64,000 nt of DNA from Mycolicibacterium helvum. GTDB lineage: Bacteria; Actinomycetota; Actinomycetes; Mycobacteriales; Mycobacteriaceae. Below the pieces are notes generated by a model that ran no database searches, was not told the DNA's origin, and worked only from the letters and a program-made list of their open reading frames with translations. Position 1 is the first letter of the stretch, and every line of letters begins with the position of its first letter. The translations under genes were made by a program, and so were the position numbers. Shown one piece after another: positions 23,873 to 33,331 of this stretch. The DNA lies in the NCBI RefSeq assembly GCF_010731895.1, contig NZ_AP022596.1, positions 620,001 through 684,000 of the forward strand, in the 5' to 3' direction.

Positions 23873-26245
23873 ATGCGAGTTGACGGGCGCGATGTTGCCG
23901 TTTCCGGCGACGTGCTGCTCCCGTTGGCCCGCCGGACCAACGACATCGTTCGACTCGGGCTGGCCACGCTCTTCCTGGCCATCGTCATCACCAGCTCACT
24001 GATCACCCGCAACGACTGGGTCGGGCTGGAGAAATCGGTGTCGCGGATCGTGGGGGTGCTCACCCCCACCCAGTCCAACCTGGTCTATCTGGCCTACGGC
24101 GTGGCGATCCTGGCGCTGCCGTTCGTGATCCTGATCGGATTGATCGCCGCGCGGCAGTGGAAGCTGTTCGCGGCCTACGCAGCGGCCGGGTTCCTTGCCG
24201 TGTTCTCGCTGTCCATCACCGGCAACGGTATTGCCGCGCCCCGCTGGCATTTCGACCTCTCGGAGCGGCTGTCGACCACGTTGTCGCAGTTCCTCGACGA
24301 TCCCCGCTGGATCGCCATGCTCGCCGCGGTCCTGACGGTCTGCGGGCCATGGCTGCCGGGCCGCTGGCGTCGATGGTGGTGGACCCTGTTGTTGGCGTTC
24401 GTGCCGATTCACCTCGTTGTCAGCGCGGTGGTTCCGGCCCGCTCACTGCTCGGATTGTCGGTCGGCTGGTTCGTCGGTGCGCTGACGGTGTGGGTGGTGG
24501 GCACCCCGGGTCTCGAGGTGCCCCTGGATGGAGCGGTGCGGGCGTTGTCCCGCCGGGGATTCCTCGTGACGTCTCTGACCGTGGTGCGCCCGGCCAGTAC
24601 CGGTCCGCTGGAGTTGGCGGCGGCCGACGATACCGGCGCGCGCGTGGTCGTCGAGATGTACGGGCCCAATCAGCGCAGCGGCGGCGCAATGCGCCAGTTC
24701 TGGCGGTGGCTGATTCTGCGCGACGCCGAGACCGCGCCGCTGCAGGCCTCGATGCGACGCGCCGTCGAACACCGCGCGTTGATGACGATCGCGGTCGGCG
24801 ATCTGGGGGTGTCCAACACCACCACGATGGCCGTCGGTGCGCTGGCGCGCGGGTGGACGCTGTACGCGCACACCCCGTCGCTCGGCACCCCGATCGGGGC
24901 CACCTCCGATGAGGCGCTGGTGACCACTATCTGGGGATCACTCGGGGTGTTGCACCGGCACCAGATCGCGCATGGTGACCTGCGTTTCACTGAGATGACC
25001 GTCGAGTCCGGCAAGGTGTTGTTCGGCGGCTTCGGCAGTTCGGAGTTCGGCGCGACCGACGAACAGCTGCAGTCGGATATCGCCGCGCTGCTGGTGACGA
25101 CGACCGATCGATTCGGCGCCGAACCGGCCGTCCGGGCCGCCGTCGACACGCTGGGCAAGGAGATCGTGCTCAACGCGTCGCGCCGCCTCACCAGAGCTGC
25201 GGTGCCCGCCCGAATTCGCAAGTCGGTCAACGATCCAAAGGCCATCATGGCCGCCGCGCGCGACGAGGTGAAGCGGCAGACCGGCGCCGACGAAATCAAG
25301 ACCGAGACCATCACCCGGTTCACCCGCAAGCAGGTCATCCAACTGGTCCTGCTGGTGGCCCTGGTCTACGTCGCCTATCCCTTCATCAGCACCGTACCCA
25401 CGTTCTTCAGCGAACTACGTAACGCGAACTGGTGGTGGGCACTACTCGGGCTTGCGGTGTCCGCGCTGACGTATATCGGTGCGGCAGCGGCATTGTGGGC
25501 GTGCGCTTCCGGGCTGGTCAGCTTCCGCAACCTGGTCATCATGCAGTTCGCCAACACCTTTGCCGCCACCACCACACCGGCCGGCGTCGGCGGGCTGGCT
25601 CTCAGCACGCGCTTCCTGCAGAAGGGCGGACTGGGCGCGTTGCGGGCCACCGCGGCCGTCGCACTGCAGCAAGCCGTACAGGTGATCACCCATGTGACAC
25701 TGCTGATCTTCTTCAGCGTGGCCGCCGGGGCCACCGCCGACCTGTCCCATTTCGTGCCGAGTGCCACGCTGCTCTACCTGATCGGCGGTGTCGCGCTGGG
25801 CGTGCTGGGGACGTTCCTGTTGGTCCCACGGGCGCGCCGCTGGCTCGGCACCTCGGTCCGCCCCCGGATCCAGGAGGTCGGCAGTGAACTTCTCGACCTG
25901 ATCCGCGAGCCCAAGCGGTTGGCGGTCATTGTGCTGGGTTGTGCCACAACCACTCTTGGACAAGCGCTGGTGTTGTGGGCCAGTATCGAAGCCTTTGGCG
26001 GTGACACCACGTTCGTCACGGTCACCATCGTGACGATGGTCGGCGGCACCCTCGCATCGGCGGCACCCACGCCCGGCGGTGTCGGCGCGGTGGAGGCGGC
26101 ACTGATCGGTGGGCTGGCCGCCTTCGGCGTGCCCGCCGCTGTCGGAGTGCCCGCGGTGCTGCTCTACCGGGTGCTGACGTGCTGGCTGCCGGTGTTCGCG
26201 GGTTGGCCGATCATGCGGTGGCTCACCGCAAAAGAGATGATCTAG
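23873..26245 (+). CDS. Large membrane protein: pseudokinase-like domain fused to a lysyl-PG-synthase-type flippase domain
   Basis: This protein of 790 residues has three parts. Residues about 30-210 form several membrane helices. Residues about 225-430 form a soluble domain resembling RIO/ABC1 kinases, with a catalytic-loop-like HGDLR (about 366-370), but the DFG equivalent reads GGFGS (about 385-389), so metal binding should be lost. Residues about 475-785 form the multi-helix LPG_synthase_TM/TIGR00374 domain, with TTPAGVGGLALSTRF and PTPGGVGAVE. The C-terminal domain is found in lipid flippases such as MprF. The pseudokinase may sense or bind a nucleotide or lipid (inference). The next gene follows 4 bp later. 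Confidence 0.78.
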   Translation: MRVDGRDVAVSGDVLLPLARRTNDIVRLGLATLFLAIVITSSLITRNDWVGLEKSVSRIVGVLTPTQSNLVYLAYGVAILALPFVILIGLIAARQWKLFAAYAAAGFLAVFSLSITGNGIAAPRWHFDLSERLSTTLSQFLDDPRWIAMLAAVLTVCGPWLPGRWRRWWWTLLLAFVPIHLVVSAVVPARSLLGLSVGWFVGALTVWVVGTPGLEVPLDGAVRALSRRGFLVTSLTVVRPASTGPLELAAADDTGARVVVEMYGPNQRSGGAMRQFWRWLILRDAETAPLQASMRRAVEHRALMTIAVGDLGVSNTTTMAVGALARGWTLYAHTPSLGTPIGATSDEALVTTIWGSLGVLHRHQIAHGDLRFTEMTVESGKVLFGGFGSSEFGATDEQLQSDIAALLVTTTDRFGAEPAVRAAVDTLGKEIVLNASRRLTRAAVPARIRKSVNDPKAIMAAARDEVKRQTGADEIKTETITRFTRKQVIQLVLLVALVYVAYPFISTVPTFFSELRNANWWWALLGLAVSALTYIGAAAALWACASGLVSFRNLVIMQFANTFAATTTPAGVGGLALSTRFLQKGGLGALRATAAVALQQAVQVITHVTLLIFFSVAAGATADLSHFVPSATLLYLIGGVALGVLGTFLLVPRARRWLGTSVRPRIQEVGSELLDLIREPKRLAVIVLGCATTTLGQALVLWASIEAFGGDTTFVTVTIVTMVGGTLASAAPTPGGVGAVEAALIGGLAAFGVPAAVGVPAVLLYRVLTCWLPVFAGWPIMRWLTAKEMI

Positions 26246-26249
26246 GGCG

Positions 26250-28124
26250 ATGCGTATCTTGGCGGTGCTGTCCACGCTGGCACTTGTTCTGACGGCATGC
26301 GGTGCGCCGGGCAAGCCGGCCGCAGACTCGGCGTGGCCGCCATCGAGCGGCCGCGGCCAGTGCGGGGTTACCAAGCAGACCGACGTGGCGTCGCGAATGC
26401 GCGACGGCACGATCCTGCGCGCCGACGTCTACCGGCCGGACACCGCCAACGCCGTGCCGGTGATCCTGATGCGTACCCAGTACGGAAAGTCGGGCGCACA
26501 GGTCCAACCGTCGCGCTATCAAAGCCCCGACTGGTTCGCGTCGCATTGTTATCTCGTTGTCATTCAAGATGTTCGGGGTCAGGGCACATCGGGGGGAACC
26601 TTCAGCGAGTTCACCCATGACGGCGACGACGGCTATGACTCGGTCGAGTGGGCCGCCGCCCTGCCCGGGTCCAACGGCAAGGTCGGCATGTACGGCTCGT
26701 CGTACGTCGGCGCAACGCAATGGCTCGCCGCGACAACGACTCCCCCGCATCTGGTCACCATCGTGCCGGCCAACACCGCTTCGGACTACTTCGACGGCTG
26801 GATGTACGAAGGCGGTCAATTCCGGCTGGCGTTCGTCCTGCCGTGGGCGATCGGTCTGGCCACCAGCGCGGCGACCAATCGGCGTGACGACGCCACCGCG
26901 GCCGCACTGAAGCTGGCCGCGGCGGAAACCACGCGATGGCTGGACTTCCGGCCCTACGGCGCTCTTCCGGTGCTGCAACCCGCCAATCCCGCTGTGGCAC
27001 CGTGGTATTTCGACTGGATCACTCATTCGTCACGTGACAGCTTTTGGCGGCAGTGGAGTATCCGTGACCGCTACCCGTCGGTGCGGGTGCCGGTGCTCGA
27101 CGTCGAGGGATGGTACGACGCGTTCCTCACCGGCGGGATCGAGAACTTCACCGGGATGGTGAGTTCAGCGGGCACGCCACAGGCCCGGACGAACCAACGG
27201 CTGGTCATCGGTCCGTGGGATCACGTCGACTGGGGTCGCCGGGGGTCCGAACCAGCTCCGTTACTCAAGGACATCGGCAGCGTGGGCGACAGTCCGATCA
27301 ACGAGCTGATGCTGTCGTGGTACGACCACTTCCTCAAGGGCGTCGACAATCACGTCTCAGGCACACCGCGGGTGGACTACTTCGTGATGGGCGCCAACAC
27401 GTGGAAGTCGGCCGACAGCTGGCCGTTGCCCCAGACCCGGTGGAGTAGATATTTCTTGTCCGGCGACGGCCAGATCGACTCGCGCAGCGGCACACTGAGC
27501 ACAGCGACACCCGCTGCGGATCAGGCACCGGACCGCTACCGCTACGACCCGACCGATCCCGCTCCCAGTGCGGGCGGGCATTCGTGTTGCGGCGCCCGCT
27601 CGGGCCCGCAGGGTCCCTACGACCAGACCCCCGTCGAACAGCGTTCCGACGTCCTGGTCTACAGCAGCGATCCGCTTCCGGAAGACACCGAAGTGACCGG
27701 GCCGACGACCGTCGATCTCTGGGCCTCGTCCTCGGCCGTCGACACCGACTTCACCGCGAAGCTGATCGTGGTCAAGCCTGACGGCGACGCGATCAATCTG
27801 AACAACGGCATTCTGCGGACCGCGTTTCGCGATTCGTTGGCTGCACCGCGCCCGGGTCTTCCGGACCAGCCCCACGAATACCACATTGCGATCTGGCCGA
27901 CGAGTTACCTGTTCCGCGCCGGCGATCGGATCCGGCTGGAGATCTCCAGCAGCGACTACCCGCAGTTCGCACCCAACCCGAATACCGGCCAACCGTTCGG
28001 ACAGAGCGCCGCGACGCTGCCCGCAACGCAGACGATCCTGCACGATGCCGCCCATCCGTCAGCGGTGGTCATCCCGGTGATTCCGGCAAGCGGCCAGGGA
28101 TCCGACCGGTTCCCCATCACGTGA
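26250..28124 (+). CDS. CocE/NonD-family hydrolase, predicted lipoprotein
   Basis: This 624-residue X-prolyl dipeptidyl-peptidase/cocaine-esterase-type alpha/beta hydrolase has nucleophile Ser151 in GMYGSSYVG, an Asp in VEGWYDAFLTGG and a His in GPWDHVDWG. The C-terminal jelly-roll domain is complete (VTGPTTVDLWASS, FRAGDRIRLEISSSDYP). The N-terminal ALVLTAC matches a lipobox with Cys17, placing the enzyme on the outside of the cell membrane. Substrates could be esters or acylated amino compounds. It follows the flippase-pseudokinase gene by 4 bp, so they probably form one operon. Confidence 0.88.
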   Translation: MRILAVLSTLALVLTACGAPGKPAADSAWPPSSGRGQCGVTKQTDVASRMRDGTILRADVYRPDTANAVPVILMRTQYGKSGAQVQPSRYQSPDWFASHCYLVVIQDVRGQGTSGGTFSEFTHDGDDGYDSVEWAAALPGSNGKVGMYGSSYVGATQWLAATTTPPHLVTIVPANTASDYFDGWMYEGGQFRLAFVLPWAIGLATSAATNRRDDATAAALKLAAAETTRWLDFRPYGALPVLQPANPAVAPWYFDWITHSSRDSFWRQWSIRDRYPSVRVPVLDVEGWYDAFLTGGIENFTGMVSSAGTPQARTNQRLVIGPWDHVDWGRRGSEPAPLLKDIGSVGDSPINELMLSWYDHFLKGVDNHVSGTPRVDYFVMGANTWKSADSWPLPQTRWSRYFLSGDGQIDSRSGTLSTATPAADQAPDRYRYDPTDPAPSAGGHSCCGARSGPQGPYDQTPVEQRSDVLVYSSDPLPEDTEVTGPTTVDLWASSSAVDTDFTAKLIVVKPDGDAINLNNGILRTAFRDSLAAPRPGLPDQPHEYHIAIWPTSYLFRAGDRIRLEISSSDYPQFAPNPNTGQPFGQSAATLPATQTILHDAAHPSAVVIPVIPASGQGSDRFPIT

Positions 28125-28144
28125 CGACGCAAGGGTGGGCGTCG
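28125..28144 (+). terminator. Hairpin directly after the CocE-type gene
   Basis: The 6-bp stem CGACGC/GCGTCG with an 8-nt loop starts right behind the stop codon. There is no U-tract. Confidence 0.35.
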
Positions 28145-28457
28145 ATCAGCTGCCCAGGAGTTCCCGCAGCAGCGCTCTATCCGAATCAGGAAGTCGCACA
28201 GGCGGATACCGCAAGACAGATCGGGCCGTCACGGTAGGACATACGCCTTAGGGAAGGACTGACAGAAAGTAGTGCCCCGCAGAATCAAGCCGGGGGCCAA
28301 CAAGCGTCTACTGGCGTGCGGCGCAGGACTTCTGGATCAGATGCCACACCGGCACAGTGAGGCGTTGAAGTAGCTCGCCGAGAAGCCGTCGATCACCGGC
28401 TGGCTAGAGCCCGGGACGCGGCAACGGGTCGGGCAGACCCCTTGGCGAACCGTAGAT
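28145..28457. other. Intergenic region without recognised gene
   Basis: A 33-codon plus-strand frame (GTG 28272 to TAG 28373, starting PRRIKPGANKRLL) has weak support only. Several in-frame stops break longer frames, and codon usage is not typical of the genome. It may be degraded sequence. No repeat or RNA gene was recognised. Confidence 0.4.
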
Positions 28458-28619
28458 CTACCTGGGCCGGACCGCATCGGCGGCCGCGCCAATGAACACG
28501 GCGTACGCGGCGGACATGGCGATCTGATCGATCATGTCGGCGTCTCCACCGAGCTCACGAATCTGATCGGCAATCGCATAGCGGATCAGATCGACCGACG
28601 TCATCATGGAATCGCTCAT
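28458..28619 (-). CDS. Small hypothetical protein (53 residues)
   Basis: This short frame starts MSDSMMTSVDLIRYAIADQI and ends ...AADAVRPR. Codon third positions are strongly G/C as in real genes of this genome. The product looks helical and acidic, without a signal peptide. It has only a weak purine-rich ribosome-binding site. It lies downstream of, and on the same strand as, the patatin-like gene and the tiny membrane ORF. The function is unknown. Confidence 0.45.
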   Translation of the reverse strand: MSDSMMTSVDLIRYAIADQIRELGGDADMIDQIAMSAAYAVFIGAAADAVRPR

Positions 28620-28643
28620 CGTTGTAGCCACTCGCTCTCGGTC

Positions 28644-28727
28644 CTATTCGCTTTCGGCTGTAAGGCAGAGCCACAGTGCCGCTACTACGAAGAAGACGAC
28701 GTATGCAACTTTGCCCAACTCGATCAC
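28644..28727 (-). CDS. Possible 27-residue membrane peptide
   Basis: GTG at 28727 lies 5-6 bp behind GGAG and begins a peptide of the form IELGKVAYVVFFVVAALWLC ending TAESE. It is one uninterrupted transmembrane helix with an acidic tail. Alternative in-frame starts upstream (for example TTG 28748) would add a basic cytoplasmic segment (LRKIGAT). It is 24 bp upstream of the 53-residue gene, so the two could be co-expressed. It is too short for certainty. Confidence 0.35.
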   Translation of the reverse strand: MIELGKVAYVVFFVVAALWLCLTAESE

Positions 28728-28820
28728 CGTAGCTCCGATCTTTCTCAAGTACCTGAGACCGACCTTAGAGTTCAAAAGTTAGTTGGGCTAGTGGATTTGC
28801 ACAGTCGTGACCATGAGATC

Positions 28821-28836
28821 CTCGACGAGAGTCGAG
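28821..28836 (-). terminator. Hairpin downstream of the patatin-like gene
   Basis: CTCGAC-gaga-GTCGAG is a perfect 6-bp stem with a 4-nt loop located 27 bp beyond the stop codon at 28863. It is weak and has no U-tract. Confidence 0.3.
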
Positions 28837-28862
28837 CAGTATGACCCCGATCACAATGTGGG

Positions 28863-31800
28863 CTAAGACGTGGCCGGGTCCGCTCCATCTTTTTTCTTGC
28901 ACGATCCGGGTTGAGCCTTCGATCCGCTCGACCAAGCGGCGACAATATCCATCGAGCACAGGTTCAACTCGCTGTGGACCTCTCCCTCCAGCGACTCCCG
29001 CGAATAGAACGCAAGGGTCCAGCCCAACGGGGCCTGAATGCCGGGCTGGGCGATCGGATACAGGTCGACGACGTTGGGCACGACCCAGTCGGATGCCGAC
29101 TGCGCATCGCCGGTGCAGGTATGACCGCGGAACGACTTCTCGAACGCGTACGCCGCGGCTTGTCGCGCGGTCGAAGCGGCCGCACCCTGAGTCGCCATCG
29201 CCCCCTCGAGTGGCGCCGCCCATTCACTTGGGTGCGTGGAAGGTTGCGACCTGGTCTGGTCGAGATACCCGTTCTCCATGATGATCAGCTTCGGCGCGAA
29301 ACACACCGAGTCGTCCTTCTTGTCCTCGTCGTTGATCCACTGGGCGATCTCGGGCCACAGCAGCGCCAGCGGCAGCGCGCCGGACGAGTCGATCAGGCCA
29401 CCGTCAAGGTCGAAGGTTCGATCGTCGCCGTTGCATGAGTACAGCCCGCCGGTCGGCGAAACGTAGGGGAAGCGCGCGCTGAGCAGGGCGGCGGTCGACA
29501 GGCGAATATCGCTGGGATCGCGATCGCCCTTGCCGCGGCACGTGTTGTCGAACACGTCCTTGGTGGCCGGCAACGCGGGTAACGCCTCGCCTCGCCGGAA
29601 TCGCTGTTGATTCAGCGCGAGGCAGTCGGTCGCGCTGGACCCGTTCAGATCCTCCGGCGGAGACACGGTCGAGAGATCGAGGGCGGTAGCGGTGACCCGA
29701 CACCCATCGGTGACGGACGTACCGTTGAGGACGAGCAAGGGAAAGGCGATGGTCCCGTCAGGGTTTTTCGCCGTTTGCATGAGACCCCGGTCCAGATGGC
29801 CGCCTTGTTCGGCCGCCGCCTCCTCCCATGCTCGCTCCAGCACGGCAGCACGATCGGAATCGTGAATATTGATGCGCAGCAATGCATTTGCCAGATCCCG
29901 GAATGTCATCGCCGCGACGGTGGGGCCAAGGAAATCCGCTTTCAACGAATCCACCCAGGCAGTTGCGTTGGGAGCGGCATGAAGTCCGGCCAGACCGAGA
30001 CTGCCCCCGGAAATGCCGCTGGCCAAAAAGATCGATTCCAATGGCAGCGCCTGGTCCTGTCGGCATGGGTTGTTTGCGGCTTGTGTCAAGCACCGCATCA
30101 CCAGTGCCGTCCAATACGCCGCCCTTATCCCGCCTCCTGCCGATGCGACGAAGACCAACGGGATCTCAGTGCGACCAGGGTTCTTGCTGCGCTGGACGAC
30201 CGCCCATTGATCAAGGGCCGCCGTCAGCGAGATCTGGGACAAGGGCCCATTCGACGCGCGATCAGAACTGGCAGCGAGGCGCTCGCCGAGGCGGGTGTCG
30301 TGATACACGTATTTGTCGTCGATTGCGGAGTTGATGATGAGACACAACAAGATCCCGAAAATGAACGGGGTACGCCGAAAACCTATCGCCGCCAGCAGCC
30401 CCCAGGTTCGAACCTGATCGCTCAGCATCACCAGTGCAGCACCAACAAAGGCAAGCGCAATGCAGAGGGCCAGAATGGCACCCCAGGGCCCCAGAATGTG
30501 GCCGCCCACCTGTGGATAGAGCCCCATTGCGAGAAATAGTGGAATGGCCAGTGACCCCACAGCCGCGGCAGTCCACCGTCCAGGTCGACCGTCGCGACGA
30601 TCGGCGTCAGCATGCGCACCGTTGATACGCCCGGACGCGTGAAGAACCGCGAATGTCGCTGCAACAACCCCCGCACCGACAACGATTGCTCCAATCGGAA
30701 ATCCGAGAATGAGCAAACCGCCGTAGCCGTATTGATGAACCGTCAATAGGCGGACACCGTTACGAACCGCAAGCGCGGTCAACACAACCAGCGGGATCAC
30801 CGCAACTGCTATCGAATACGGCAAGCCGATTTTGCGATTCGAGTCGGCATCAGTGTTGATGATATCGGGTTTCGTTTCGACCAACGTAAACTGGCTGTAC
30901 ACGCCGATCAATAAATAGATTATTCCAGGGCCCAGGAACACAACGCCGATAGGCCAGCTGAATTTCAACGCGGCCACACCTATGCCGACCAAGACAACGC
31001 CGAGGATTATCGATCCGATACTCTTGGTCCTCGCTTGGCCCTTCGGCTCGACCGGCTCGTGTACGTTCTCGTTCAGCGGGCCCGAAGGCAAGACATCCGA
31101 CCGCGGCAAATATGCACGCATGCAGAGATTCGCCGTCACCAGCATCACCGCCACCAGGACAGCGGCGATCCCCGCCGTCCGCCACCCGATGCCGCCGCCG
31201 TCACCGAATGGAAACAAGAACGCGTCATCGAATTGGCGGCCGAGATCACCGCGAAGTCCACCGAACACCAGCAAAAGTGCACCAATGCCGATCTGGATCC
31301 GCAGAGCGAGTACATACGCCCAGGTGTTGCGCTTCTTTCGAGCCGTCTGCAGCTCCTCCACCGTGTCGTGGAGCATCTCCCGGGATCCGATCAACCCCAC
31401 TCCGAGGCCGATGACAACAGACCCGAGCATCAGCCATTTTAATAGCGACAGGACACCCGTTAACCAGATGAGCCAGCCCTGCTGAGTTATCCCCGAAGCG
31501 AGGAAGGCAAGGTCCTGGAGAATCACGAAAATCAGAAAGCCCACCGCAGTGAATTTGGCCATCGTGAGCAAGCCGTCGACCCCCGAGACTCGACTCAGCG
31601 CGACATCTACCTCTTTTGAGGCTGCCTCATCGCCGCCAGCTTTCTTTCCCTTCATTTTTGCTTTGAAGTCTCTCAACCTGCGCGTGGCACTGTCGTTGAT
31701 GTGGAACGCGACGACGACCAACGGCGCCGCAATCAAGGCGATATCGGCAAATACGTAGATGCTCAGCACAAAGCCAAGCGCTAGTCCCGTGTTCGGGCCA

Positions 31801-32102
31801 GAACCAAGTGCGGGTAGGGAGTACCGGTCGCTCCACTGGTTCCATTGGTTAATCGCATCCGACGCCGCACCGCGCGACCCCAGCGAAAAGGGCGACGTGA
31901 TTGTCGACGCTCCCGCGGACGTACCACCCGCCAAATGCATCAGCGACAGCGTGCTGTCGACTACTTCGACCACACCCCATCCGACATAGAACACAAACAG
32001 CATTGCCGGCCACGTAACGAAGAACCGCAATACGCGCCGGACTGGGGAACGCGGCGACCGTGACTCAGGTTCGGCAGGTCTGTCTTCCAGCGTTGTGGTC
32101 AT
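28863..32102 (-). CDS. Large membrane protein with patatin-like phospholipase domain
   Basis: This 1079-residue protein has an N-terminal half (about 30-600) with roughly a dozen hydrophobic segments separated by charged loops. The C-terminal half carries the patatin signature: the oxyanion loop AGGGIRAAYW, the nucleophile motif GISGGS (GxSxG) and a DGG (FDLDGGLIDSSGALP) supplying the catalytic Asp. Patatins hydrolyse acyl groups from lipids with a Ser-Asp dyad. Coupling to such a large membrane part is not the usual bacterial layout. Codon usage is somewhat less GC-biased than in neighbouring genes. It stands alone on the minus strand, with 283 bp of sequence without a visible gene between it and the tRNA. 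Confidence 0.82.
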   Translation of the reverse strand: MTTTLEDRPAEPESRSPRSPVRRVLRFFVTWPAMLFVFYVGWGVVEVVDSTLSLMHLAGGTSAGASTITSPFSLGSRGAASDAINQWNQWSDRYSLPALGSGPNTGLALGFVLSIYVFADIALIAAPLVVVAFHINDSATRRLRDFKAKMKGKKAGGDEAASKEVDVALSRVSGVDGLLTMAKFTAVGFLIFVILQDLAFLASGITQQGWLIWLTGVLSLLKWLMLGSVVIGLGVGLIGSREMLHDTVEELQTARKKRNTWAYVLALRIQIGIGALLLVFGGLRGDLGRQFDDAFLFPFGDGGGIGWRTAGIAAVLVAVMLVTANLCMRAYLPRSDVLPSGPLNENVHEPVEPKGQARTKSIGSIILGVVLVGIGVAALKFSWPIGVVFLGPGIIYLLIGVYSQFTLVETKPDIINTDADSNRKIGLPYSIAVAVIPLVVLTALAVRNGVRLLTVHQYGYGGLLILGFPIGAIVVGAGVVAATFAVLHASGRINGAHADADRRDGRPGRWTAAAVGSLAIPLFLAMGLYPQVGGHILGPWGAILALCIALAFVGAALVMLSDQVRTWGLLAAIGFRRTPFIFGILLCLIINSAIDDKYVYHDTRLGERLAASSDRASNGPLSQISLTAALDQWAVVQRSKNPGRTEIPLVFVASAGGGIRAAYWTALVMRCLTQAANNPCRQDQALPLESIFLASGISGGSLGLAGLHAAPNATAWVDSLKADFLGPTVAAMTFRDLANALLRINIHDSDRAAVLERAWEEAAAEQGGHLDRGLMQTAKNPDGTIAFPLLVLNGTSVTDGCRVTATALDLSTVSPPEDLNGSSATDCLALNQQRFRRGEALPALPATKDVFDNTCRGKGDRDPSDIRLSTAALLSARFPYVSPTGGLYSCNGDDRTFDLDGGLIDSSGALPLALLWPEIAQWINDEDKKDDSVCFAPKLIIMENGYLDQTRSQPSTHPSEWAAPLEGAMATQGAAASTARQAAAYAFEKSFRGHTCTGDAQSASDWVVPNVVDLYPIAQPGIQAPLGWTLAFYSRESLEGEVHSELNLCSMDIVAAWSSGSKAQPGSCKKKDGADPATS

Positions 32103-32385
32103 CCGGTACCCACTCGAATGGCCGTGGCCCGAAAGCCTTTCACCTTGAACGAATTCCGCACCGTGCCTCCTCGGCCCTGCGGTTCGCCAGGTGGCGACTC
32201 CACCCAGTCTCGCGAACTGCGTAGTGCAGTTCGATCAGCACATTAAGTCTCTTCGCGATGATTTCATCCCGCGCAGCCGACAATGAGTGCAAGCGAGTGT
32301 GTTTTCGCGTAGCAGCGTGCGCGTGGCGAAAAAAGTCGAGTACCCGACTACGCGTTACGAGAAAGCCTCAACGACACGGAATCTG

Positions 32386-32472
32386 TGGTGCGGGCGAAGG
32401 GAGTCGAACCCTCACGCTCTTTCGAGCAATGGCACCTAAAGCCATCGCGTATGCCATTTCGCCACGCCCGCG
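32386..32472 (-). tRNA. tRNA-Leu (anticodon UAG)
   Basis: The acceptor stem GCGGGCG/CGCCCGC, the anticodon stem ATGGC/GCCAT with loop TTTAGGT (anticodon TAG), a long variable arm typical of class II tRNAs, the T-arm GGTTCGACTCC and an encoded CCA are all present. It reads CUA codons. No integrated element or att-like repeat is seen next to it. Confidence 0.95.
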
Positions 32473-32582
32473 GAACGAGACGATTCTAGCGCCGCCGGCG
32501 CGGCACCCTTGTCAGTGGTGGCCGCTGTCTTCCTCGTCACGCACCGGTGAACCTATAACCGCTGGCACGGTACCGTCGTGGT

Positions 32583-32975
32583 GTGTCCACGACGCGCCGC
32601 CGCAGGTTCGCGCTGATCATTTTGGTGATCATCGCCGCCAGTGGCTGCCTGGCATTGGGCTGGTGGCAGTGGAGCAGATTCGAGTCGACGTCCGGCACCT
32701 TCCAGAACCTGGGCTACGCCCTGCAGTGGCCGATGTTCGCGGGATTCTGCGTGTACGCCTACCGCAAATTCATCCGCTACGAAGAAGCCCCACCCGCACC
32801 TCCATCCGACGCGGATCAAGTCACCGAGATTCCCGCTGGATTGCTGCCCGAACGTCCCACCGCCCAAGCCACTTCCGATGAACTCGATCCCGCAATGCGC
32901 GAATACAACGCCTACCTCGCCGAGCTGGCTCAGGCCGACAAGACCCCAGAAGATCAGAACAGGACCACCGCATGA
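32583..32975 (+). CDS. lprD: Membrane protein/putative lipoprotein, LprD-like
   Basis: This 130-residue protein has an N-terminal hydrophobic segment (LIILVIIAASGCLALGWW) that contains a Cys in a lipobox-like context. A second short hydrophobic stretch (MFAGFCVYAY) and a charged, Pro-rich cytoplasmic tail follow. Size and gene order (next to the DUF3817 gene, opposite the rdgB-rph-murI cluster) match Rv1343c of M. tuberculosis. The C-terminus overlaps the next gene by 4 bp. The function is not established. The GTG start at 32583 is chosen; GTG 32581 is out of frame. Confidence 0.75.
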   Translation: MSTTRRRRFALIILVIIAASGCLALGWWQWSRFESTSGTFQNLGYALQWPMFAGFCVYAYRKFIRYEEAPPAPPSDADQVTEIPAGLLPERPTAQATSDELDPAMREYNAYLAELAQADKTPEDQNRTTA

Positions 32976-33331
32976 GTGCACCCGAGTCGCCCGAAGCCCA
33001 CACGCAGGCGGGCGTGCCGAACGAGACGATCCGCAAAGCCCTTCGCGGGTATCGGGTCCTGGCGTGGACAACGGGCATCTGGCTGATCGCACTCTGCTAC
33101 GAGATGGTGATGAAGTACATCGTGAAGGTCGATGACCCGCCCACCTGGATCGGTGTGGTGCACGGCTGGGTCTACTTCATCTATCTACTGTTCACCGCCA
33201 ACCTCGCGGTGAAGGTGCGCTGGCCGATCGCCAAGACCATCGGCGTGCTGTTGGCCGGCACTATTCCGCTGTTGGGCATCATCGTCGAGCAGGTGCAGAC
33301 CCGGGAGCTCAAGACCCGGTTCAACCTCTGA
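32972..33331 (+). CDS. DUF3817 integral membrane protein
   Basis: This 119-residue protein has three predicted membrane helices. DUF3817 features are present: the basic RKALRGYRVLAW, KYIVKV, the GVVHGWVYFIYLL helix, and ends with VEQVQTRELKTR. It corresponds by order to Rv1342c. It is coupled to lprD (ATGA overlap), and its 3' end overlaps the MFS gene by 11 bp in convergent orientation. The function of the family is unknown. Confidence 0.85.
   Translation: MSAPESPEAHTQAGVPNETIRKALRGYRVLAWTTGIWLIALCYEMVMKYIVKVDDPPTWIGVVHGWVYFIYLLFTANLAVKVRWPIAKTIGVLLAGTIPLLGIIVEQVQTRELKTRFNL

Noticed and set aside
32386..32472. tRNA-Leu as attachment site of an integrated element
   Set aside because: No integrase, no direct repeat of the tRNA 3' end and no mobile genes were found on either side.
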